Below are positions 53,776-61,186 of a stretch of DNA of 61,186 bases, piece after piece. Each line of letters opens with the position of its first letter. The stretch's first letter is position 1. The notes below the pieces were generated by a model. It had not been told where the DNA came from. It saw only the letters and a program-made list of their open reading frames with translations, and searched no databases. Made by a program: the position numbers and the translations under genes. Source of the DNA: Herbiconiux sp. (GTDB lineage Bacteria; Actinomycetota; Actinomycetes; Actinomycetales; Microbacteriaceae); NCBI RefSeq assembly GCF_023264855.1, contig NZ_JAHFUW010000022.1:1-61186 (forward strand), read 5' to 3'.

Positions 53776-54849
53776 ATGGCGCAATCATCCCCTCTCCTCG
53801 GCGCGACCGAACCGGCTCCCGCCCACGGCGACGCCGCGGCGTCGTCCTCCGCCCCGACCACGGCGTCCGGATCGGGCGGCGGCCCGGGTCGAGGGCGCTC
53901 GAAGGGCCTCATCGTGCGGCGGATGGACGAGATCCGTGTGCTCGGCGTGCTGGTGGTGCTCGTGGTCATCGTGACGGTGTTCCACCCCCAGTTCCTCTCG
54001 ATCGCCTCGATCGCGAACATCACCCAGCAGGCCTCGTTCTTCGGCATCATCGCCCTCGGCATGGTGTTCCTGCTCTCGATGGGCGAGCTCGACCTCTCGG
54101 TGGGCGGCAACTTCGCCTTCTGCGCGATGGTGGTGGCGCTGCTCGTGCAGTCGGGCGTCAATCCCTGGCTCGCCGCGCTCGCTGCGGTGGCGGTGGGAGG
54201 ATGCCTCGGAGCACTGAATGCGCTGCTCTCCAACGCCCTCAGGGTGCCCATCATCGTGATCAGCCTCGGTACCCTCGCCGCCTATCGCGGAGCCTCGCTC
54301 ATCATCTCGGGAGCCGGCTCGGTGTCGGGCGGCGACCCCGACGATCCGTTCTTCGCCGTGCTGGGCGGCTCGATCGGCGGCATCCCGGCCCTCAGCATCG
54401 CGTTCCTGGTGCTCACGATCATCCTCACCTTCGTCTACACCAAGACCTCGTTCGGCTTCGCGGTACGCGCCGTGGGCTCGAACCCGCACGCGGCCCGGTT
54501 GAGCGGCTACCCGATCAACCGCATCCGCATCACCGTCGGCGCCCTCGTCGGTGTGCTCTGCGGCATCTCCGGCATCCTCTCGTTCGCGTTCTTCCAGGCC
54601 TCGGACCCCGCCGTCGGCACCGGGTACGAGCTGCTCGTCGTGGCGGCGGCCGTGATCGGCGGCACCACGCTCTCGGGCGGCCGCGGCAGCGTGGTGGGTG
54701 CCGCGCTCGGAGCCCTGATCGTGAGCGTCATCAACGGAGCCCTCACCGCCTTCGGCGTCTCGGCCAACTACGCCGGCTTCGTCACGGGCCTCGTGATCGT
54801 GGGCGCCGTGGCCCTCGACTCGGTGCTCAAGCGCCGCAAACGGCCGTAG
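53776..54849 (+). CDS. Sugar-type ABC importer permease (RbsC family)
   Basis: Permease of 357 aa of the BPD_transp_2 family. A hydrophilic Ala/Ser/Gly-rich N-terminus of ~50 residues precedes eight to ten transmembrane segments. Family motifs: FLLSMGELDLSVGG near residue 100, AVGSNPHAARLSGYPI (EAA-like coupling loop), and VIGGTTLSGGRGSVVGAALG. Start ATG 53776 after GAAGGA. With the substrate-binding protein and RbsA-type ATPase that follow, it forms one importer. The ligand might be a polyol, sugar or aromatic-derived compound. Confidence 0.93.
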   Translation: MAQSSPLLGATEPAPAHGDAAASSSAPTTASGSGGGPGRGRSKGLIVRRMDEIRVLGVLVVLVVIVTVFHPQFLSIASIANITQQASFFGIIALGMVFLLSMGELDLSVGGNFAFCAMVVALLVQSGVNPWLAALAAVAVGGCLGALNALLSNALRVPIIVISLGTLAAYRGASLIISGAGSVSGGDPDDPFFAVLGGSIGGIPALSIAFLVLTIILTFVYTKTSFGFAVRAVGSNPHAARLSGYPINRIRITVGALVGVLCGISGILSFAFFQASDPAVGTGYELLVVAAAVIGGTTLSGGRGSVVGAALGALIVSVINGALTAFGVSANYAGFVTGLVIVGAVALDSVLKRRKRP

Positions 54850-54907
54850 CGCCGCAAGCGGCCTCGGCGCCACCGCCGCTTCTCGTCTTCCCTTCCGCTG
54901 GACCCGA

Positions 54908-54949
54908 ACACCGCACCACCCCACACCGCACCACCCGACACCGCACCAC
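54908..54949. repeat. 15-bp tandem repeat between permease and binding-protein genes
   Basis: Three tandem units of ACACCGCACCACCCC (third partial, each with one change) lie in the 133-base intercistronic gap. The C/A-rich, G-poor strand makes an unstructured mRNA spacer. It could influence expression of the downstream binding protein. Confidence 0.8.
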
Positions 54950-54982
54950 TCATCCCTCATCAATGACGATCACAGGAGAACC

Positions 54983-56107
54983 ATGTCCCACTCACCCCGT
55001 CTGCTGATCGCGGGCGCAGCCCTGGCCGCGACCGCCCTGCTCGCCGGCTGTTCCTCCGGAGGCGCCGCCTCCTCCACCGACGGCTCGGGCGGCTCCGACG
55101 GCGCCGGCCAGAAACTCGCCATGGTCGGCCTCTACGCCGCCCCCTACACCGACGGCGTGGCCGATGGCGCGAAGGCCGCCGCCGACCTCGACGGCGCGGA
55201 GTTCACCCAGTACGGCCCCGTCACCCTCGACCCGAACAAGGCGATCTCCGACTTCCAGAACGCCGTCGCCGCCGGGGCCACCGGCGTGCTCGTGCAGGCC
55301 TTCCCGGGAGACCTGTGGGTCGCGCCGATCAAGAAGGCGACCGGTGTCGGAGTCACGGTCGCCACCTCGGACGTGCCCTCCGTCGGCTCGGGTGCCCTCA
55401 CCAACGTCGGCCCGCAGAAGGTCGCCATGGGCGCCGCGCTCGCCGACGAGTACATCAAGCAGCTGCCCGAAGACGCCACCGGCATCATCGTGCCCGGCAT
55501 CTGCGTGGCGGGGCTGCGCAGCCTCACCGCTCCGATCGAGGGCTTCACCACCCGGATGGAGCAGGAGCGCCCCGGCATCGACGTGATCGAGGCCGAGGTG
55601 ACCGCCGGCGACCCGCCGAGCAACTTCGCCGCCTGGCAGCGCATCCAGGCCAAGTACCCGGATGCCCTCGGTTTCGTGGGCGCCTGCGACCAAGACCTGA
55701 CCAACATGGTCAAGATGAAGCAGCAGGCGGGCGGGGACTTCCTGATCGGCGTGACCGCGGGCGGCGACGACCCGGTGGCCGCCAAGTCGATCGCCGGCGG
55801 CGAGATGGTGGGCGCCGTCACCCAGCGCCCGTGGCTGCAGGGGTACGTGGGGATGCGCCTGATCGCGAACACCGCGTTCCGTGACGCCGCCCAGCCCGAG
55901 GGCTGGATCAACACCGGCTTCGACATCGTGACCCCCGACAACGCCGAGGAGATCGCTTCGCTGCTGGAGGATCCGGCCGTGGCGCAGAAGACCTTCGAGG
56001 CGCTCGGCGACACGATGGTCGACGACGCGGATGCGCTGGCCTCCGAGCACCCGGTGGACTACCTCACCGAGTCGGACGGCATCGACACCGAGAATCCGAT
56101 GCCGTAG
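54983..56107 (+). CDS. Sugar-type ABC importer substrate-binding lipoprotein
   Basis: Periplasmic-binding-protein-like lipoprotein of 374 aa. The signal ends in a lipobox, LLAGC with Cys23, followed by a Ser/Gly linker. The type I fold (Peripla_BP_4) shows ISDFQNAVAAGATGVLVQAF in the N lobe and LGFVGACDQDLTNMVKMK and VTQRPWLQGYVGMRLIAN in the C lobe. The ribosome binding site CAGGAGAACC is strong. The ligand is not predictable by eye; neighbours include a TIM-barrel isomerase. Confidence 0.94.
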   Translation: MSHSPRLLIAGAALAATALLAGCSSGGAASSTDGSGGSDGAGQKLAMVGLYAAPYTDGVADGAKAAADLDGAEFTQYGPVTLDPNKAISDFQNAVAAGATGVLVQAFPGDLWVAPIKKATGVGVTVATSDVPSVGSGALTNVGPQKVAMGAALADEYIKQLPEDATGIIVPGICVAGLRSLTAPIEGFTTRMEQERPGIDVIEAEVTAGDPPSNFAAWQRIQAKYPDALGFVGACDQDLTNMVKMKQQAGGDFLIGVTAGGDDPVAAKSIAGGEMVGAVTQRPWLQGYVGMRLIANTAFRDAAQPEGWINTGFDIVTPDNAEEIASLLEDPAVAQKTFEALGDTMVDDADALASEHPVDYLTESDGIDTENPMP

Positions 56108-56187
56108 CGCCGCGTCGCTGCGTCGCATCCGTCGCTCTCGCCGAGCGACTCCTCCCGAGCATCCCTCCCTGAACCGAAAGCAGGACC

Positions 56188-57693
56188 ATGACGATCGAGA
56201 CCGTCGTCCCCCGGTGCGCCGTGCGCTCCCTCCGCAAGCGCTACGGCGGCGTGCAGGCGCTGGACGACGTCTCGATCGCCTTCCTGCCGGGGGAGGTGCA
56301 CGCCATCCTGGGCGAGAACGGGGCGGGCAAGTCGACGCTGATGAAGATCCTGGCCGGTGCGGAGAGCACCGACGAGGGCTTCGTCGAGATCGACGGGCAG
56401 GAGGTGCGGCAGGCGAGCGTCAAGGAGGCCAACGCGAACGGCATCGCGATCGTGTTCCAGGAGCTGTCGCTGTACCCCGACCTCGACGTGCTGGCGAACC
56501 TCTTCGCCAACCGCGAACCGCACCGGGTGGGAGCGGTCGATCGCCGAGCCATGGCCCGGATCGCCGTTCCGGTGCTCGACGAGCTGGGACTGCACACCGC
56601 GCTGGACACGCCGGTGGAAGAGCTCGCCCTGCACGACCGTCAGCTGCTCGAGATCGCGAAGGCGCTCATCACCGACGTGAAGGTGCTCATCCTCGACGAA
56701 CCCACCTCCTCGCTCAGCGCCAACGAGACCGAGCGGCTGCTCGGGGTCATCCGCACCCTGCGTGACCGGGGTGTCACCACCATCCTGGTGTCCCACCGGC
56801 TCGAGGAGGTCTCCGCCATCGCCGACCGCGTGACGGTGCTGCGCGACGGCCGCTTCGTGCGCACCGTGCCGATGGCGGAGACCACGATGACCGAGCTGGT
56901 GACCGACATGATCGGCCGCCCGCCCGAGGACATCCCCGACCTCGCCCACGACGAAGCCGTCCCCGTGGCGGGCCGGGGTCTGCGCATCCGGGGCATATCT
57001 ACGGCGCGCGGGCTCGATGCCGTCGACCTCGAGGCGCGGCCGGGCGAGATCCTCGGTCTGGCCGGGCTCGAGGATGCGGGGGTGCAGCAGTTGATGCACG
57101 TCGTGTTCGGCCTCGTGCGGCCCACCGCCGGCGAGGTGGAGTATCCCGACGGCCGAGGGTTGCCGGCCACCGCCCGTCACGCCGTGCGGCGGCGGATCGC
57201 CCTCGTTCCCGCCGATCGCCGCCGCGACGGGCTGATGCTGGAGGACAGCGTCGAGGTGAACGTCTCCAGCGTCAAAGCCGGTGTTCTGGGCGGATACGGG
57301 TTCCGGCTCGCCCGGCGGGCGATGCAGTCGGGTGCTGTCGACTCGATGTCGTCACTCAAGGTGAAGTTCGGGTCGCTCGGCAACCCGGTGCGCAATCTCT
57401 CCGGCGGCAATCAGCAGAAGATCGTGCTGGCCAAATGGCTGCAGATCGATCCGGCCGTCGTGCTGCTCGACGACCCCACGCGCGGCGTCGACCTCGGCGC
57501 CAAGCTCGAGATCTACGAGGTCATCCGGGCACTCGCCGCTCGCGGCTGTACCGTGCTGTTCAGTTCCAGCGAGCTCGACGAGTACCGCCATCTCTGCCGG
57601 CGCGTCGTGGTGTTCCGCCGGGGTCGCGTCACCTCGCTGCTGGAGGGCGACGACGTCACCCAGCACCGGGTGCTGCACGCGATGAATGTCTGA
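56188..57693 (+). CDS. Sugar-type ABC importer ATP-binding protein (RbsA/MglA family)
   Basis: Tandem ABC ATPase of 501 aa. The first domain has Walker A GENGAGKST, Q-loop IVFQELSLYPDL, Walker B VLILDEPTSSL and switch His in VSHRLEEV. Its ABC signature is weak (ELALHDRQLLE). The second domain has a degenerate Walker A (GLAGLEDAGVQQLMHVV) but an intact signature LSGGNQQKIVLAKWL and VVLLDDPTRGVD. This asymmetry is usual for RbsA proteins. It completes the permease/binding protein importer. Confidence 0.94.
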   Translation: MTIETVVPRCAVRSLRKRYGGVQALDDVSIAFLPGEVHAILGENGAGKSTLMKILAGAESTDEGFVEIDGQEVRQASVKEANANGIAIVFQELSLYPDLDVLANLFANREPHRVGAVDRRAMARIAVPVLDELGLHTALDTPVEELALHDRQLLEIAKALITDVKVLILDEPTSSLSANETERLLGVIRTLRDRGVTTILVSHRLEEVSAIADRVTVLRDGRFVRTVPMAETTMTELVTDMIGRPPEDIPDLAHDEAVPVAGRGLRIRGISTARGLDAVDLEARPGEILGLAGLEDAGVQQLMHVVFGLVRPTAGEVEYPDGRGLPATARHAVRRRIALVPADRRRDGLMLEDSVEVNVSSVKAGVLGGYGFRLARRAMQSGAVDSMSSLKVKFGSLGNPVRNLSGGNQQKIVLAKWLQIDPAVVLLDDPTRGVDLGAKLEIYEVIRALAARGCTVLFSSSELDEYRHLCRRVVVFRRGRVTSLLEGDDVTQHRVLHAMNV

Positions 57694-57749
57694 GCGTAGG
57701 GTACGGAAGGCGGCCTCGCCGAGGCCACCGGACAGGCGGAGGAGCTGAG

Positions 57750-58505
57750 ATGGTCGAGCAGTCCCCGGTCAGCGCCCTCTCGCCGCTCACCATCGTCGAG
57801 CCGCGATCGACGAGCCTCGAGGTGCACGCGCACCTGCGCCGGCTGATCATCGACAGCGTGCTGGCTCCGGGCGCCGTGCTGAAACAGGCCGAGCTCGCCC
57901 GGGCGTTCGAGGTGAGCCGCACCCCCATGCGCGAAGCCTTCCGGATGCTCCAGGAGGAGGGCCTGATCGACGCCGAGCCCAACCAGCGCGCGCGGGTGCG
58001 CGGGTTCGACCCGGTCGAGCTCGACCTGCTCTACGCCACCCGCATCACCTTGGAATCGCTCGGCTGCCGGCTCTCGGCCGGGCGCCTCACCTCCGAGGAG
58101 GCCGACGAGGCCCGAGGGCTCATCGACGAGATGGAACGCGCCCGCAGGGCGGACGACACCGACGCCTGGATCGACACGCACCATCGCTTCCACGGGCTGT
58201 GCATGGCTCGCACGGGAGAGCCGCTGATCCGCACCATCACGTCGTACGCCGAACGAAGCGAGCGCTACCTGCGGCTGTACCGCATCTGGCATCCGATGGC
58301 CTTCACCATCGCGCACGACGAGCACCTGGCCATCCTGGCCGCCGTGGAGCAGGGCGACGCGACGGCGGCCGGCCGGCTGATGGCCCGGCACCTCTCCCGC
58401 ACGGCGCTCGTGGTGCTGGGCGACCTGGCGGCCGACACCCCGTCGCACGCGATCGACCAGGCGCTGGCGATGGCCACGGCCGCGCGGTCGAAGCCGTCAC
58501 GCTGA
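57750..58505 (+). CDS. GntR-family regulator, FadR/FCD type
   Basis: Regulator of 251 aa. The GntR winged helix (~20-85) reads LAPGAVLKQAELARAFEVSRTPMREAFRML. The all-helical FCD effector domain (~95-235) has likely metal-binding His residues in TDAWIDTHHRFHGL, HDEHLAIL and LMARHLSRT. Start ATG 57750 behind GGCGGAGGAG, 56 bases after the ATPase gene, so it probably belongs to the importer operon and may control it. A FadR-type site was noted far away at 19718-19728. Confidence 0.93.
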   Translation: MVEQSPVSALSPLTIVEPRSTSLEVHAHLRRLIIDSVLAPGAVLKQAELARAFEVSRTPMREAFRMLQEEGLIDAEPNQRARVRGFDPVELDLLYATRITLESLGCRLSAGRLTSEEADEARGLIDEMERARRADDTDAWIDTHHRFHGLCMARTGEPLIRTITSYAERSERYLRLYRIWHPMAFTIAHDEHLAILAAVEQGDATAAGRLMARHLSRTALVVLGDLAADTPSHAIDQALAMATAARSKPSR

Positions 58506-58533
58506 GGCCCGCACCCTGAGGTCCGTACACGGA

Positions 58534-58565
58534 AGCGGCCCCGGATCCGAAGACCCGGGGCCGCT
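58534..58565. terminator. Bidirectional terminator between GntR and AtaL-like genes
   Basis: Perfect 11-bp stem (AGCGGCCCCGG at 58534-58544, complement at 58555-58565) with a 10-base loop, in the 74-base gap between two convergent genes. Confidence 0.85.
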
Positions 58566-58579
58566 GGGCGGAGCCGACG

Positions 58580-59047
58580 CTAGGCCGAGGCGATCGACTC
58601 CTCCGCCGTGCGGCGCATGGCGGAGAGGGTGGAGGCGACGGCCTTGAGGTAGTCGGCCTTCATGCCGTCGGCGTACTCCTGCTCGGCGGCCGAGCCGGGC
58701 TCGACGTCGCTCACCACGAGGGCGAAGCTGAAGCGCAGCCGCAGGTCGTCGTCGTCGCCCTCGATCTCGTTCGCGATCGTGCCGAGCACCGGCCCGGCGA
58801 TGCGGGTGAACACCACGCGCACCGGCTCCTGCAGCGTGATGCGCTCGGTGTGCGGCTGCCCGCGCAGCACGATGTCGCGGTCGAACACCGTGTCGCTGTG
58901 CCGGGCGGTGACGGTGCAGTCGCTCATCGACGGCACGAACGGAAGGGCGTTGTTGGCCTTGAGGACGAGGCCGTCCCACACCTGTGCGCGGTTCAGGCGG
59001 GTGCCGCCCTCCTCGTTGACGGGCAGGACGTGGCTGACGTAGATCAC
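58580..59047 (-). CDS. SRPBCC/AtaL-like (DUF1857) protein
   Basis: Protein of 155 aa resembling the DUF1857/AtaL family, a START-like helix-grip fold: early VLPVNEEGGTRLNRAQVWDG, then LKANNALPFVPSMSDCTV and RITLQEPVRVVFTR. GTG start at 59047 behind AAGAGGAGACACC. No catalytic residues are known for the family; fungal members lie in secondary metabolite clusters. It is probably a small-molecule binding or isomerising protein in the operon with the NTF2-like and TIM-barrel proteins. Confidence 0.75.
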   Translation of the reverse strand: MIYVSHVLPVNEEGGTRLNRAQVWDGLVLKANNALPFVPSMSDCTVTARHSDTVFDRDIVLRGQPHTERITLQEPVRVVFTRIAGPVLGTIANEIEGDDDDLRLRFSFALVVSDVEPGSAAEQEYADGMKADYLKAVASTLSAMRRTAEESIASA

Positions 59048-59094
59048 GGTGTCTCCTCTTGATCGGGTTCTGGACGGCCGGGCAGCCGCCCGGG

Positions 59095-59502
59095 TCAGGC
59101 GCTCGCGGTGGCGGGGCTGAGCACCGCGGCGGGCACCTCGGAGATGGGTGCGAACACCGGGGCGAGGTCGATCACGATCTGCCAGTCGGCCACCTTGTCG
59201 CCCTCGAAGCGCAGGATGTCGACGTTGGGCGTGTAGACCGTCTCGCCGTCCAGGCGGCGGTACTCCACGTCCACGTGCAGGATGACGATGTTCTCCTCGG
59301 GCTCCCAGATGTGCAGGATGTGGTGGGTGAGGCCCGCGATCGACGAGAAGAATCCCGTGATCGCCTCCTGCACCGCGGCGGGTCCGTGCAGCGGGTCGCC
59401 GTTGCCGAAGCGGAAGGTGACGTCGTCGGTGAGGTGGGCGACGAACTGAGGGGGGTCGAACGCGTCGATGCTGGCGAAGATCTCGCGCACATTGTGGGTC
59501 AT
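59095..59502 (-). CDS. NTF2/SnoaL-like protein
   Basis: Protein of 135 aa with the compact NTF2 fold: IFASIDAFDPPQFVAHLTDD, VTFRFGNGDPLHGPAAVQEA, then strands IVILHVDVEYRRLDGE and VDILRFEGDKVADWQIVID. The pattern matches SnoaL-like ketosteroid-isomerase-fold enzymes. Start ATG 59502 after GAAGGAGCAGC. The 47-base gap to the downstream AtaL-like gene suggests one operon. Confidence 0.85.
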   Translation of the reverse strand: MTHNVREIFASIDAFDPPQFVAHLTDDVTFRFGNGDPLHGPAAVQEAITGFFSSIAGLTHHILHIWEPEENIVILHVDVEYRRLDGETVYTPNVDILRFEGDKVADWQIVIDLAPVFAPISEVPAAVLSPATASA

Positions 59503-59602
59503 AGCTGCTCCTTCGAAGCTTTGAGGATGGTGAGTGATGGTAATCATCGGCGGCTCGGATGGACAAGCGGATGTTCCACTCACCGGTGCATCCGGCCCTC
59601 TT

Positions 59603-60598
59603 TCAGAGGTGGGATCGGGGCGCGGCCGTCACGGCGGAGGTGCCCCGCTCGGCCCGCTCGAAGTCGGTGTGCCATCCGGGAGTCGCCGGCCCCAGGTCGT
59701 GCGCGATCCCGGCGCCGTCGGCGGTGGCGGCCAGCGACGATCGGGAGAGGTCGGCGATCTGCTCCGGAGTCATCTGGTCCAGCTGCCAGGCGAACAGCTC
59801 GGGACTCACGCTGCCCAGGCCGCCGGTGCGGGCGAGAGTGCTCAGGATGGCGTCGAGCGGGAACGCGCCGAGGCCCGGGGGCAGCCGGTTGTCGAGGTTG
59901 TCCTCCACCCACGACCGGTTCTTCGGCACGCGCGCGAGCCCGTCCGCGAGCTGCACGAAATCGATCCGGTCGCCCGGGATCGACTCCAGGAGTTCCAGGC
60001 TCGATCCGCTGCGCTGGAAGCACCAGGTGTCCAGCACGATTCCGCTGTTCGCGCGGTCGGCGTCGCGCACGATCGACCAGGCCGTCTCGAGGTCGGGCAC
60101 GCCCCAGTCGAGCGGGATGAACTCCAGCGAGCAGTGCAGGCCGTGGTCCGCAGCCCGGTCGCAGAGTCGGGCGAAGTCCTCCGTCATCTGCTCCTGCGCT
60201 ATGGCGCCGTGCGGGAAGGTGGCGATGGCGGTCATCGAGGCCGCGCCGAGCGCCTCCGCGATCCGCAGGAAGTCGTCGGCGTCGAAGGCGAAGAATGACA
60301 GCGGGAACACCGCGGGGTCGAGGTTGGCGGGCTGCCAGAGCGCACTCCAACGGGTGAAGGGGTCGAGGTGGATGCGCTCTATCCCGTTGTCGGCGCAGAG
60401 GGCGCGCATATCGCCACTCGAGATCCCCTCGGAGAGAGCCTGGCTCCACCCCAGCGGCGTGATGCTGATGCCGCCGAATCCGGCCAGTGCCGCAGCGCGA
60501 ACCTGATCTGCGAGCCGGAGTGTTCGCACGGTGCCGGCCCACATGACGCTCTGCGAGCGCTCGATGCCCGTTCCGCGCGTCGAGAATTCATCGGTCAT
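59603..60598 (-). CDS. Sugar phosphate isomerase/epimerase-like TIM-barrel protein
   Basis: Protein of 331 aa of the xylose-isomerase-like AP_endonuc_2 superfamily. Barrel strands end in likely metal ligands: Glu in HCSLEFIPLDWG, Asp in GIVLDTWCFQRSG, and Asp/Gln in IDFVQLADG. The start is ATG 60598, with GGAGG eight bases upstream; ATG 60613 is an in-frame alternative. Enzymes of this fold include sugar epimerases, hydroxypyruvate isomerase and dehydroshikimate dehydratase, so a role in sugar or aromatic metabolism beside the ABC importer is plausible. Confidence 0.87.
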   Translation of the reverse strand: MTDEFSTRGTGIERSQSVMWAGTVRTLRLADQVRAAALAGFGGISITPLGWSQALSEGISSGDMRALCADNGIERIHLDPFTRWSALWQPANLDPAVFPLSFFAFDADDFLRIAEALGAASMTAIATFPHGAIAQEQMTEDFARLCDRAADHGLHCSLEFIPLDWGVPDLETAWSIVRDADRANSGIVLDTWCFQRSGSSLELLESIPGDRIDFVQLADGLARVPKNRSWVEDNLDNRLPPGLGAFPLDAILSTLARTGGLGSVSPELFAWQLDQMTPEQIADLSRSSLAATADGAGIAHDLGPATPGWHTDFERAERGTSAVTAAPRSHL

Positions 60599-61001
60599 GA
60601 CTTCGGCCTCCATCGGCTGTCCCTGCTCTTGTCCGCAGCGCCTCAACCTACTGAAGTGCCGGTGTTCCGCGCAGCCGTTCGCCCACTGAGCGGAACGGAA
60701 GGTGCGTCGGCGTCGGAGCTGGTGGAACCATCGTGACCGTCCGGTCGTTTGCGTACAGCACGAATGGTTAGGTCCCATCTGTCCTACGGCCGGACATCCC
60801 CTTTCGCTCACGTGTCCAGCACGTCGCGGACACTATCCGCCGACGAGAATTCGATGCTCCCCTACCCGACTGAGGTCAGTCACTCAGTCATCCGTCTCGA
60901 ACGGTTGTGCGGGCGCCAGCTCTCGGTGCAGCGGGTGAGCGGATCGAGGCGCGCGCATCCCGGTTGCTGGGACGCCGCGGCGATCGTGGTACCAAGGTCC
61001 C
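60599..61001. other. 403-base gap without a supported gene
   Basis: The open frames here are short and lack ribosome binding sites or coding character. It should hold the promoter of the minus-strand isomerase operon. An inverted repeat GACTGAG-N8-CTCAGTC lies at 60868-60889. Nothing else is seen. Confidence 0.6.
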
Positions 61002-61186
61002 ATGAGCCACGCCGATCCCGCGCCGCAATCCGACCGCATCGACGTCGCGCCGGGCGACGGCCGCGACGAGACCGAGAACGAGCGCCTCGACCGCAACTGG
61101 AACGAGCTGCTGCAGGAGCTGCGGGTGATCCAGACCGGGACGCAGATCCTCACCGGGTTCCTGCTCGCGGCGGTGTTCCAGTCGCG
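61002..61186 (+). CDS. DUF6328 family membrane protein, truncated by window edge
   Basis: First 61 residues of an actinobacterial DUF6328 protein. The conserved block ERLDRNWNELLQELRVIQTG (residues ~27-46) and the start of a hydrophobic helix (QILTGFLLAAVFQS) are visible. The start is the ATG at 61002 (MSHADPAPQSDRIDV). Members are predicted four-helix membrane proteins of unknown function. The rest lies beyond the window. Confidence 0.85.
   Translation, partial: MSHADPAPQSDRIDVAPGDGRDETENERLDRNWNELLQELRVIQTGTQILTGFLLAAVFQS

Overview
The window is high-GC (visibly about 70%), densely coded DNA from an actinobacterium. Gene order dnaK-grpE-dnaJ-hspR, a HAIR-type heat-shock operator, an MptB-type mannosyltransferase, two CWB2-repeat surface proteins and many GTG starts with 4-base start/stop overlaps all fit an actinobacterial chromosome. 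The recurrent CGGATGC/GCATCCG oligonucleotide and the DUF6421, DUF6328 and HspR proteins suggest Microbacteriaceae, but this placement is inference. No rRNA, tRNA, CRISPR, prophage or transposase gene was seen.

Layout. 1-3285: end of dnaK, then grpE, a zinc-finger-less dnaJ and hspR. 3573-15903: housekeeping and accessory genes: rRNA methyltransferase-like protein, mannosyltransferase, a ClpB without its N-domain behind a HspR site, nitroreductase, DedA protein, CopB-type copper ATPase behind a CsoR-type operator, threonine aldolase, and a NatAB-like ABC exporter that runs on to 16796. 16925-20721: hydroxyquinol/hydroquinone ring-cleavage cluster. 20856-31200: small basic protein, two-component system, SDR plus DUF6421 pair, CWB2 surface protein, acyltransferase, AEC transporter, coiled-coil protein. 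31321-41199: an IclR-controlled meta-cleavage island with a five-gene overlapping hydratase/acetaldehyde dehydrogenase/aldolase/decarboxylase/semialdehyde dehydrogenase operon and a divergent extradiol dioxygenase/FAH/MDR operon. 41251-43164: beta-propeller CWB2 protein. 43308-48167: a five-gene operon of HtaA-domain protein, diflavin reductase, cytochrome P450, ABM monooxygenase and epoxide hydrolase. 48378-53615: class II aldolase-like protein, extradiol dioxygenase, 4-oxalocrotonate tautomerase, three regulators or their targets, SDR, VOC and NTF2-like proteins. 53776-60598: sugar-type ABC importer, GntR regulator, AtaL-like and NTF2-like proteins and a TIM-barrel isomerase. The window ends inside a DUF6328 gene.

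How it works together. Roughly 16.9-20.7 kb and 31.3-60.6 kb look like a catabolic region for aromatic, possibly plant- or terpene-derived, compounds. Every lower meta-pathway enzyme is present (two extradiol dioxygenases, semialdehyde dehydrogenase, tautomerase, decarboxylase, hydratase, aldolase, acylating acetaldehyde dehydrogenase), plus a separate hydroxyquinol-to-maleylacetate-to-3-oxoadipate branch. The P450/diflavin reductase pair is the likely oxygenating entry step. The substrate cannot be read from sequence.

The most unusual items are a 73-bp palindromic repeat present once between genes and once in frame inside the copper ATPase gene, and the operon in which a cytoplasmic-looking HtaA haem-binding protein is translationally coupled to a P450 reductase.
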